Positions 1 through 5,706 of a stretch of 11,230 nucleotides of DNA are shown here, one piece after another (within the stretch, counting starts at the first letter, position 1; every line of letters begins with the position of its first letter). Made by a program: the position numbers and the translations under genes. The DNA is from Alphaproteobacteria bacterium (GTDB taxonomy: Bacteria > Pseudomonadota > Alphaproteobacteria > UBA828): the NCBI GenBank assembly GCA_022826345.1, contig JAJDVB010000054.1, forward strand, positions 1 to 11,230, in the 5' to 3' direction. The notes beneath the pieces are model-generated. The model was not told the origin of the DNA and searched no databases. It saw nothing but the letters and a program-made list of their open reading frames with translations.

Positions 1-1
1 C

Positions 2-334
2 GACGGAGAGGATTCGTCCTGCGGAATCGGGAACCCTGGCTGCGGCGAAGTCGGCGGCCGCCGGGTCGGGATCCCGCGCGCCACCGCCTGCACCGAGGCG
101 AAGAAGAAGGGCACCGAGATCTTCGTGATCGCGGCCATGAAACCGGAAAACATCTCGAACCAGTTCGGCCAGACCCTCCGTGCCTGCTCGAGCGCATCCG
201 ATGCCGAATACCCGGCCGGAACCAAGCGCCCGGGGACAAACTACGTCTTCCTCAATAACCACGACCCGGCCGATATCAACGCCGCGTTCGCGGAGATCGC
301 AGCGCATCTCCGGACCCTGCGGCGGACCCTGTGA
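2..334 (+). CDS. C-terminal end of a TadG-like Tad pilus assembly protein (partial)
   Basis: The reading frame is open from the window edge and ends in TGA at 332-334, leaving about 110 residues. The pattern is that of the end of the TadG/von Willebrand A-like Tad proteins: a stretch with paired cysteines, then KKKGTEIFVIAAM (a beta strand of the vWA fold), a cysteine in LRACSSAS, a short segment ending YVFLNN, and a final helix DINAAFAEIAAHLRTLRRTL. In this family the last helix typically reads as 'L..AF..IA..L..LR'. TadG-like proteins are envelope proteins of the Tad (tight adherence) secretion machine that builds Flp pili. The flp prepilin gene at 2002 supports this context. The N-terminal membrane anchor and most of the vWA domain lie outside the window. 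The family call rests on the C-terminal pattern only, so a related TadE-like or vWA protein is possible. Confidence 0.68.
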   Translation, partial: DGEDSSCGIGNPGCGEVGGRRVGIPRATACTEAKKKGTEIFVIAAMKPENISNQFGQTLRACSSASDAEYPAGTKRPGTNYVFLNNHDPADINAAFAEIAAHLRTLRRTL

Positions 335-627
335 TGACGATGCGAACGGACCTCGCGATCGCTGCGCCCCTGTCGGCCGCCCGGCCCCGTCCGTCTGCCC
401 GCATGGCTCCTGCCGAAGGACGGGCGGAGGCCGGGGCGCCGGCCGCCCCCGCCGCCTCCCGCCCCCGCGCCGAAGAGCGCAGCCGCTGGCTCTACGGCCC
501 CGTGGTCGACTTCCTCTTCATCGGGTGGACGTTCATCAACATCCACCACTACTTCATCGACAACGTGATCTGGCGCCGCGACAACCCCGAAGCGCGCCGG
601 TATCTGTTCGGGAGTGGAGCGAGATGA
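334..627 (+). CDS. 97-residue mini-paralogue of the neighbouring membrane protein (internal-deletion form)
   Basis: ATG 334 overlaps the TadG-like stop as TGATG, so translation is probably coupled; GTG 331 and ATG 340 are alternative starts. Residues 1 to about 50 are a low-complexity Ala/Pro/Arg tail. Next comes SRWLYGPVVDF, which resembles the N-terminal motif WLYGAGFD of the paralogue at 2785. This joins directly to GWTFINIHHYFIDNVIWRR and NPEARRYLF, which match the extreme C-terminus of the paralogue at 624 (GWTFVGIHHTFMDNVIWRR, NPDSRRYLF). About 330 residues of transmembrane core are missing. The stop overlaps the next start as ATGA. The joined N- and C-terminal motifs are visible in the sequence; that the gene arose by internal deletion of a full-length tandem copy is inferred. 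It may be a remnant, or a small single-helix protein still made with its neighbour. Function unknown. Confidence 0.55.
   Translation: MTMRTDLAIAAPLSAARPRPSARMAPAEGRAEAGAPAAPAASRPRAEERSRWLYGPVVDFLFIGWTFINIHHYFIDNVIWRRDNPEARRYLFGSGAR
516..610 (+). repeat. Imperfect direct repeat, copy A (95 bp)
   Basis: Bases 516-610 align without gaps to 1673-1767, about 80 of 95 positions identical by eye, including a 23-base identical run ending in CGCCGCGA. Both copies encode the C-terminal GWTF..IHH.F.DNVIWRR segment of the membrane protein family. The copies are 1,157 bp apart in the same orientation and almost exactly bracket the 624-1781 gene. Confidence 0.85.
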
Positions 628-1781
628 GCGCACCGGCGACCACCATCGCATCCGGGACCGGCACGTTCCCTCGACCCGACCGGCGGCGTCACGTCCACAA
701 CGGCTGGATCGACTTCCTGACCCTCGGCGGCGGCAGCCTCGTCGTGCTCGTCGCGCTCGCCGCCTTCTATCCGAGGGACGATGCGGCGCGGGCCGTCCTC
801 GCGTCCACCGCGCTGGTGCTCGCCTTCTTCCTGACCTATCCCCACGTCGCCCACTCCTACCAGCTCTTCTACAAGGACTTCCTGAACAAGGCGTTCTCGC
901 CGGAATCGGCCCTCGCCGCCCGCTACCGGTTCGCGGGCGTCCTGCTTCCGGTCGCGATGGTGGTCTTCTTCGCGTTCGCCCTCGCTCAGGACAGCCTCGC
1001 GCTGCTCGGGCTCGCCGGCAACGTGACCCTGCTCATGAGCGGCTGGCACTACGCCAAACAGGGCTTCGGGATCCTGATGCTGGACGCGGCCCGCAAGAGC
1101 GTGCGGTTCAACGCGGGAGAGCGCAAGCGCCTGCTGTGGAACACCCACCTCATCTGGGTCACGTTCTGGCTCATGATCAACGACACCCTGGTGAAGCAGG
1201 AGATGTGGGGGATCACGTACTACTTGGTCGATGTCCCGGAGTCCCTGCGCACCGCGATGCTCGGAGTCGTCGTCCTCTCCGCCCTCGTCATCGGGTACGA
1301 CTTTTTCCGCAAGTGGCGGGTGGAGCGGGCGTTGCCCGTCAACGGGATCGTCGCTTACGCCGCGACCGTATACGCCTGGGTGCTGATCGGACGCTTCGAT
1401 CCCGTCCTCCTCCTCGTCGTCCCCTTGTTTCACGGCCTCCAGTACCTGAGCGTGGTCTGGCGCTACCGGCTGAACGCGGAAGAGGCGCGGCTCCGCGCCC
1501 GCCCGTCCGTCGCGAGTCGCGGGCGCGAGTGGTTTCGCACTACCCGGGCGGGGCTCGCGCGGTTCGCGGTGGCGGGTGGACTGCTCGGCGGGCTTCTCTT
1601 CTGGGGAGGGCCCAGCGCGCTCGATACTCTGGTGGGCTACGACCGGGCCATCTTCGGCGCCGCGCTGTTCTTCTTTATCGGGTGGACGTTCGTGGGCATC
1701 CACCACACGTTCATGGACAACGTGATCTGGCGCCGCGAGAACCCTGACTCTCGCCGCTATCTGTTCGAGGCGTCGCGGTGA
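624..1781 (+). CDS. Multi-spanning membrane protein with conserved histidine motifs, function unknown (family member 1)
   Basis: Start ATG 624 overlaps the preceding stop as ATGA, with GGAG-like sequence at 611-619; product 385 residues. Many hydrophobic segments are visible (around residues 32-49, 57-72, 103-120, 124-138, 172-187, 208-225, 243-256, 259-270, 313-327 and 341-360). Polar signatures shared with the homologue at 2785 are YPHVAHSYQLFYKD (H74, H77), WHYAKQGFG (H142), HGLQYLSVVWRYR (H270) and IHHTFMDNVIWRR (H360, H361, D365). Histidines spread over several membrane segments could bind a metal, as in membrane di-iron desaturases or Brp/Blh carotenoid enzymes, but the spacing does not match their published motifs, so I do not assign it. 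The gene sits between TadG-like and flp genes, probably in the same transcript as the former. Confident as a gene; function unknown. Confidence 0.87.
   Translation: MSAPATTIASGTGTFPRPDRRRHVHNGWIDFLTLGGGSLVVLVALAAFYPRDDAARAVLASTALVLAFFLTYPHVAHSYQLFYKDFLNKAFSPESALAARYRFAGVLLPVAMVVFFAFALAQDSLALLGLAGNVTLLMSGWHYAKQGFGILMLDAARKSVRFNAGERKRLLWNTHLIWVTFWLMINDTLVKQEMWGITYYLVDVPESLRTAMLGVVVLSALVIGYDFFRKWRVERALPVNGIVAYAATVYAWVLIGRFDPVLLLVVPLFHGLQYLSVVWRYRLNAEEARLRARPSVASRGREWFRTTRAGLARFAVAGGLLGGLLFWGGPSALDTLVGYDRAIFGAALFFFIGWTFVGIHHTFMDNVIWRRENPDSRRYLFEASR
1673..1767 (+). repeat. Imperfect direct repeat, copy B (95 bp)
   Basis: Partner of 516-610, covering the last third of the 624-1781 coding region. 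Most differences between the copies lie in four codons after GWTF and near the end; the stretch encoding DNVIWRR is identical. Recombination between the copies would delete 1,157 bp and leave one mini-gene. Confidence 0.85.
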
Positions 1782-1902
1782 TGCGCACCGGGGCCCACCG
1801 CACACCGCCCGGCTCCGCCGTACCTCACATCATTCGGGGCGATGTGTCTCGTGTGGGAAGACGCGACTGTGCGTTTCCCCGCCTCGCATCGTCACCCCAT
1901 CC

Positions 1903-1930
1903 GGCCGCCCGCCCTGCTGGGCGGGCGGCC
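1903..1930. terminator. Perfect 12-bp GC hairpin between the membrane-protein gene and flp
   Basis: The arms GGCCGCCCGCCC (1903-1914) and GGGCGGGCGGCC (1919-1930) pair perfectly around a 4-base TGCT loop. It lies 121 bp after the stop of the 624 gene and 71 bp before the flp start. No T-run follows on either strand, so it is not a textbook intrinsic terminator. It could still stop or stabilise transcripts and so separate flp expression from the upstream genes, as pilin mRNA usually needs far higher levels. A weaker 6-bp hairpin (1940-1945 with 1953-1958) follows. The rest of 1782-2001 shows no gene and no clear promoter. Confidence 0.4.
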
Positions 1931-2001
1931 AAACCCACACCGGCGCTGGTATCGCCGGCTCACTCCGTAGTACTCCCTCCACTGAAAGGAGCAATGCAAT
2001 C

Positions 2002-2226
2002 ATGAAGAAGCACACGTTCACGCACAAGTCGCGGCGGTTGCGCCGTTTCCTGCGGGCCAATGAGGCCGTCTCCGCCCTTGAGTACGCGATCCTGGTCGGG
2101 GTCATTTCGGCGGCTATGGTGGGTGTCTTTGCAACATTCAACACGGAAATTCTGGATGCGATCAGCACGATCGGAGCTAACGTTGATGCCAACATGAGTA
2201 CGGTGGGTCAGGCTGCCCCGTTCTGA
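2002..2226 (+). CDS. flp: Flp-type prepilin (Tad pilus major subunit)
   Basis: This 74-residue prepilin starts at ATG 2002, ten bases after AAAGGAG (1985-1991). The out-of-frame ATG at 1994 is too close to that site and stops after three codons. A basic leader (KSRRLRRFLR) is followed by the type IVb processing region ANEA/VSALEY, then a hydrophobic helix ILVGVISAAMVGVFATF and a short polar tail containing Ser and Thr. E27 and Y28 occupy the Glu5-Tyr6 positions that define Flp pilins. Cleavage by a TadV/CpaA-type prepilin peptidase would fall after A22, giving a mature subunit of about 52 residues. Most Flp pilins have Gly at -1, so Ala here is a mild departure. Flp subunits assemble into thin adhesive pili through the Tad machine. 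The dedicated strong ribosome site fits high expression. Confidence 0.94.
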   Translation: MKKHTFTHKSRRLRRFLRANEAVSALEYAILVGVISAAMVGVFATFNTEILDAISTIGANVDANMSTVGQAAPF

Positions 2227-2252
2227 GGCACAAGGCACCGTCGGCACGAGGC

Positions 2253-2435
2253 GTGCACCGCTTCGTCAGGAGTGAAGGCATGAAGTCGTCTCTTGAGGCC
2301 CCGATCGTGGTCATGGACATAACGATGGGATTAGTCACCACGCTCACAACCTCAAGTTGCGATATAGGAGCCGCGCTCAGCTAGATCGACTGCAACCTCG
2401 TGTCGACGGCGTCGAACACCGGCACCAGCCTTTGA
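2253..2435 (+). pseudogene. Decayed second flp prepilin copy
   Basis: Frame 2253-2435 reads GTG, then HRFVRSEGMKSSLEAPIVV, a hydrophobic stretch, and SSCDIGAALS, amber TAG (2382-2384), IDCNLVSTASNTGTSL, TGA. Aligned without gaps to flp from RRFLRANEAVSALE onward it keeps the leader pattern RF(V/L)R, S.LE, I.V..I and the tail pattern I..A(L/I)S.I..N. By eye about 16 of 46 residues after S24 are identical. RFVRSE is a common start of Flp leaders. The tyrosine of the EY motif is alanine and the amber codon removes the last third. It begins almost at the flp stop, as expected of a tandem duplicate. ATG 2280 with AGGAG just upstream could yield only a 34-residue fragment. The homology is weak enough that a profile search should confirm it. 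Confidence 0.55.
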
Positions 2436-2442
2436 GGCTGGT
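2424..2442 (+). terminator. Candidate intrinsic terminator after the flp region
   Basis: ACCAGCC (2424-2430) pairs perfectly with GGCTGGT (2436-2442) around a TTTGA loop that includes the TGA of the decayed flp copy. The downstream sequence CAGTCGTTTCCCC has only a short T-stretch, so termination may be partial. Its place at the end of the pilin block suits a transcript end for flp. Confidence 0.4.
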
Positions 2443-2784
2443 CAGTCGTTTCCCCTCCACGTGGCGGAAGAATATGCGAGGGCGGCCGTTTGGCTGCCCC
2501 GGATCAAAGAACAGGTGTCGTCGGAGCGACGGGGTCGGTGGCGATGACAAGCCCCCGATTACCAACGGTGCGGGAAAGGCAGGCGTCATGGTGACGGCAA
2601 CCGTCAGGGTTTCACTTCGGATTCCTGAGTGAAGCGGGCACCGCGATAACCGGCGTCCCGGAGAAAGAGTACGAAAGCAAACCCGCAGTGAGTGGTGGTC
2701 ATCCGCCCTCATGAAGTGAGCGAGACGGCATTGTGGAGAAATGCACCTCGTAGCCGCGTTTCCGCTTGGCAGGGTCGAGATTCA
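2436..2784. other. Intergenic region without a convincing gene
   Basis: These 349 bases hold no reading frame with a recognisable product; the short open frames lack a ribosome site or family motif. Several inverted repeats are present: 2519-2523 with 2527-2531, 2592-2597 with 2601-2606, and 2609-2616 with 2628-2635 (one G-U). A long-range pair, TGCGGG 2569-2574 with CCCGCA 2682-2687, would enclose the last two. This could be a structured leader for the gene at 2785, or chance in GC-rich DNA. No sigma-70 promoter stands out. Confidence 0.4.
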
Positions 2785-3864
2785 ATGAAGATGATTCAAG
2801 TCTCAGCAGAGACCGCGATGGAAACGAAGCGTGCCGAGCGGTGCGCTCGCCCCGTGTGGCTGTACGGCGCCGGATTCGACAGCGCCTTCATCCTCGGCGG
2901 GATTGCGCTCGCCCTGGTCTCCGGTATCGCAATCGTGATCGAGCCGTCGCTGTTCTACCCGATTCTGCTCCTCGATCTGTGGGTGCTCGGGTACCACCAC
3001 GTCATCGCCACCTTCACGCAGCTCTGCTTCGACCGGGCGCGATTCGAGGAGCGGCGAGGTCTGATCGTGCATCTCCTGCCGGCGGTGACCGTGGCGACCC
3101 TCCTCGTCGCTTGGCAGGTCGGGCTCTGGGTCATCGTGACCATCTACTTCTACTGGCAATGGTGGCACTACGCGCGCCAGAGCTGGGGCGTCTCGCGAGC
3201 GTATCGACGGGCCGACCCTGAAGCGCTGTACGAGGCCGGGTGGCTCGACCACGCGATCTTCTACTCCATTCCGGTCTGGGGAATCCTGCTCCGATCGAGC
3301 CAGGACCACGCGCACTTCCTCGGCCTGGAGCTGTGGACCCTGCCCGTCCCCGTGCCCGTTGCGGACATCGCGGGATATGTCGTAGCCGCCCTGATGATGG
3401 TGTGGGCCGCGAGGCGGCTAGTGGCCATGGTCCGGGGGCGGCTCGCCACGGTCCACACCCTCTACATGCTGACCCACATCGCGATATTCACCATCGCCTA
3501 CGTATGGCTGGACGACATCACGTTTGGCTACCTGATGATCACCATCTGGCACAACTGCCAGTACATCCTCTTCGTGTGGATGCAGAACCGCCGGCGCTTC
3601 CAGAAGGGCATCGACCCGCAGGCGCGTTTCCTCTCCTGGATCAGCCAGCCCGGCCGGCTCTGGCTGTACCTGCTGACCTGCATCGCGATTGCCGCGGTCG
3701 TCTACGGCGGCCTGCTCCGAGCCATCGACTGGCTGTTCTTCGCCAGCGTCTCCGCCACCCTCGTGCTCTACCAGATCGTCAACTTCCACCACTACATCGT
3801 GGACGCGCTGATCTGGAAGACCCGAAAGCCTGCCGCGACCCACGTCCCGGCCCATGCGGCCTGA
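2785..3864 (+). CDS. Multi-spanning membrane protein with conserved histidine motifs, function unknown (family member 2)
   Basis: I chose ATG 2785 (359 residues), with AGGG at 2771-2774; ATG 2818 is a possible shorter start just before the conserved WLYG motif. The protein is highly hydrophobic with roughly eight to ten membrane segments. It is homologous to the 624 gene product, sharing in order: WLYGAGFD near residue 25 (as in the mini-protein), YHHVIATFTQL (H71, H72), WWHYARQSWG (H128), WHNCQYILFVW (H256) and FHHYIVDALIWK (H335, H336, D340). Further histidines (H155, H175, H177, H224) are not clearly shared. Spacing of the motifs is similar in both, so these are paralogues rather than chance matches. 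A metal-dependent membrane enzyme is conceivable, but no known family motif fits closely enough to name one. A cyclotransferase-like fragment starts 16 bases after its stop. Confidence 0.9.
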   Translation: MKMIQVSAETAMETKRAERCARPVWLYGAGFDSAFILGGIALALVSGIAIVIEPSLFYPILLLDLWVLGYHHVIATFTQLCFDRARFEERRGLIVHLLPAVTVATLLVAWQVGLWVIVTIYFYWQWWHYARQSWGVSRAYRRADPEALYEAGWLDHAIFYSIPVWGILLRSSQDHAHFLGLELWTLPVPVPVADIAGYVVAALMMVWAARRLVAMVRGRLATVHTLYMLTHIAIFTIAYVWLDDITFGYLMITIWHNCQYILFVWMQNRRRFQKGIDPQARFLSWISQPGRLWLYLLTCIAIAAVVYGGLLRAIDWLFFASVSATLVLYQIVNFHHYIVDALIWKTRKPAATHVPAHAA

Positions 3865-3880
3865 CGGGTTGGATGCCGCA

Positions 3881-4058
3881 ATGGCCTTCCTCTACTTCGG
3901 TTACGGCTCGAACATGCTGACGGAACGTCTGCGTGCGCCTAAGCGTTGTCCGAGCGCGAGGTGCATCGGCGTCGCCGAAGCGACCGGCTATGTACCGGAG
4001 TTCAGCAAGCCAAGCGAAGACGAGTCGGGAAAGGCGACGCTCAGACATGCGGAAGGGA
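3881..4058 (+). pseudogene. 5' fragment of a gamma-glutamylcyclotransferase-like gene
   Basis: From ATG 3881 the frame reads MAFLYFGYGSNM, then LTERLRA, CPSAR, GVAEATGY, F.KPS.DESGKA. This is the N-terminal third of the gamma-glutamylcyclotransferase (GGCT/AIG2-like) fold, whose hallmark YGSN loop binds the gamma-glutamyl group. Similarity fades after about residue 59 (near 4058), so the catalytic glutamate region and the rest of the barrel are missing. The frame stays open through the antisense side of the Rpn remnant and stops at 4871-4873, which would give a 330-residue chimera with no sensible fold after residue 60. Family members run about 140-200 residues. The break coincides with the Rpn remnant, so insertion or a deletion at that locus destroyed the gene. 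Fragment identity is fairly sure; the mechanism is inferred. Confidence 0.72.
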
Positions 4059-4120
4059 TCAACCAAACCGCCTTCGGTTCCTCTGTCGGCAGTAAGTATG
4101 TATGTAACGCCGCGTCAGCG

Positions 4121-4819
4121 TCAGCCTGGCGAGGCGCGATCTTCCGCCGCGGCCGTCTCGCACAGCCGCGCCACCCGAGCGAGCAGCTCCTCGCCGCTTT
4201 CGTATTCCAGAATCTACTCGCCGACCTCACCCAACTGCTCCGGGTCGGGGATTCTTTCCAGTTGCTCCGCGAGTCGGTCTGCGGTCTCGGGACCGAACTT
4301 CCGCGCCGCCATACGGCGCATGACCTCGGTCTGGCCTTCCACCCGGCTGCGCGCCATCCGCGGCGGCGCCCATTCGGCGAGCCGCTGTTCCGCCCATCGC
4401 TCGACCTGTTCGCGCATGATTTCATTCGGCATGGTCTTCCCCTCGTTCAAGTCGTCGAGAATCGACAAGTCCAGCTTCGGCAACCCGTGTCGTCTGCGCG
4501 CCTGCTTGTACCAGGCGAGGAAGGCGCCCAGCAACCCCTCCTGGTCGGGCGACGACGCCCGACCGACCACCGTCGTCAGCACCTCCGACACCGTCTCCAC
4601 ACTGCGGCAGTGCGCGAGCCGAATCAGCGCCGCCATCAGATTGGGCTCTTCGGGCAGTGCGTCAGTATAGGCGGCCACATCGAGCAGGAAATAGCGCTGC
4701 GACGGCTGGTAGGGAGCGAAGTCCTTACTGGTCGGGACGCACAGCCCCGCCACGTCCTCCTCGGCCCACCACTGCACTGTCCCATGGTAGAGCACGATGG
4801 GGAGCACCGGAGGGAGGGG
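4121..4819 (-). pseudogene. Rpn-family nuclease/transposase-like gene, 5'-truncated and amber-interrupted
   Basis: Reading leftwards, the frame contains LPPVLPIVLYHGTVQWW, the mid-domain signature of Rpn/YhgA-like proteins (recombination-promoting nucleases, PD-(D/E)XK fold, formerly Transposase_31). It continues through a helical region to VMRRMAARKFGPETADRLAE and DPEQLGEVGE. There a TAG (4214-4216) interrupts the frame; translation beyond it gives ILEYESGEELLARVARLCE and a TGA at 4121-4123. The copy at 10788 has tryptophan (TGG) at the same point, exactly 93 bases before its own stop, so the amber is one substitution. The N-terminal third carrying the nuclease residues is absent, and an in-frame stop lies at 4877-4879 upstream. 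Nearest starts such as GTG 4805-4807 would yield only a catalytically empty fragment. A dead gene remnant. Confidence 0.83.
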
Positions 4820-4869
4820 TTCGGGCTCGGCGCGGTGCCGGTCGAGACCTTTGGCTTGGAGCGGAACCC

Positions 4870-5706
4870 GTGAGTATCACGCCGCTCGGAATGGATCGCC
4901 GCAACTTCTCCGTCACACAGGCTGTCGGGAAGCCTGCTTCGTTCCCGCCGTCCGTCTCCGTCGTGGTCCCGACGTTCCGGGAGGCGGCAGGTCTTCGCGC
5001 GCTCGTCGAACGGGTGCAGGGCGCACTTTCCGGGTACGGGTCGGAGTGGGAGCTGCTTCTCGTCGACGACGATTCCGGCGACGGCTCCGAGGATGTGGTT
5101 GCGGCGCTCGGGAGGAGCGCGCCGGTTCGCCTGTACGTGCGCCGCGAGCCGCCGCGGGACCTCTCGCTCTCCGTCCTGCTCGGCATCCGTCTCGCCCGTT
5201 TCGATCGGGTGGTGGTCATGGACGCCGATCTCTCCCACCCTCCGGAGCGCATCCCGGATCTGCTCGGCGCCCTCGACACGGGTGCGGAGCTCGCCCTAGG
5301 CAGCCGCTACGTCCCCGGAGCATCCGTGGACCGTGGCTGGAGCCGGGGCCGGCGCTTGAGCTCGCGCCTCGCGACCACGCTCGCACAGCCCCTCGTCACC
5401 TGCGCCGACCCGCTCTCGGGCTTCTTCGCCGCAGACCGCCGCCGCCTGCCGGCGCCCGAGCGGCTGCGCCCCGGCGGCTACAAGATTGCGCTGGAGCTCA
5501 TGGTTCGCGGACGGCTGCGGGTCACCGAGGTGCCCATCGTCTTCAACGACAGGCGCATCGGCTCCAGCAAGATGAGCTGGCGCACGCTGGCCGCCTATCT
5601 CCGCCAGCTTGCGCGGCTCTACGGCTTTCGCCTCGCCGGCGCCATGCACCGAAGCGGACGCGGACCGCGTCGATTCGACGACGCCGGAACCGGAGCGGCG
5701 CCGTGA
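4870..5706 (+). CDS. GT2 polyprenyl-phosphate mannosyltransferase (Dpm1-like)
   Basis: GTG 4870 follows GGAG (4858-4861) by eight bases; ATG 4891 is an alternative. The 278-residue product is a family 2 glycosyltransferase of the dolichol/polyprenol-phosphate mannose synthase type: SVVVPTFREA near residue 32, VDDDSGDGSED (D66-D68), the metal/nucleotide-binding VMDADLSHPPE (D118, D120), GSRYVPG, DPLSGFFA, GYKIALEL, and EVPIVFNDRRIGSSKMS near the end. Such enzymes move mannose (or sometimes glucose or another hexose) from a nucleotide sugar to a polyprenyl phosphate on the cytoplasmic face. No C-terminal membrane segment follows, so this is the short, peripheral-membrane form; the GtrA partner is a separate gene at 9969. 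Its stop overlaps the next start as GTGA, and that neighbour makes GDP-mannose, which favours mannose as substrate. Confidence 0.93.
   Translation: MSITPLGMDRRNFSVTQAVGKPASFPPSVSVVVPTFREAAGLRALVERVQGALSGYGSEWELLLVDDDSGDGSEDVVAALGRSAPVRLYVRREPPRDLSLSVLLGIRLARFDRVVVMDADLSHPPERIPDLLGALDTGAELALGSRYVPGASVDRGWSRGRRLSSRLATTLAQPLVTCADPLSGFFAADRRRLPAPERLRPGGYKIALELMVRGRLRVTEVPIVFNDRRIGSSKMSWRTLAAYLRQLARLYGFRLAGAMHRSGRGPRRFDDAGTGAAP

Noticed and set aside
549..1805. Long minus-strand frame (418 residues)
   Set aside because: Antisense of a clear membrane protein; the translation is Glu/Asp/Arg/His-rich, as expected of a mirror frame in GC-rich coding DNA.
1778..2005. 75-residue plus-strand frame before flp
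   Set aside because: It contains the 12-bp hairpin and the flp ribosome site, ends inside the flp start, and has no protein-like pattern.
2357..2712. Open frames on both strands in the region after flp (91 and 111 residues)
   Set aside because: No ribosome site or family motif; the plus-strand frame overlaps the flp relic in another phase and the minus-strand one is its shadow.
4066..4079. AACCG-CCTT-CGGTT hairpin as terminator of the Rpn remnant
   Set aside because: The stem is only 5 bp and the following T-content on the minus strand is weak.
3881..4873. 330-residue single protein with an N-terminal GGCT domain
   Set aside because: Only the first 59 residues look like a protein family; the rest is antisense to an Rpn remnant, so it is better treated as a broken gene.
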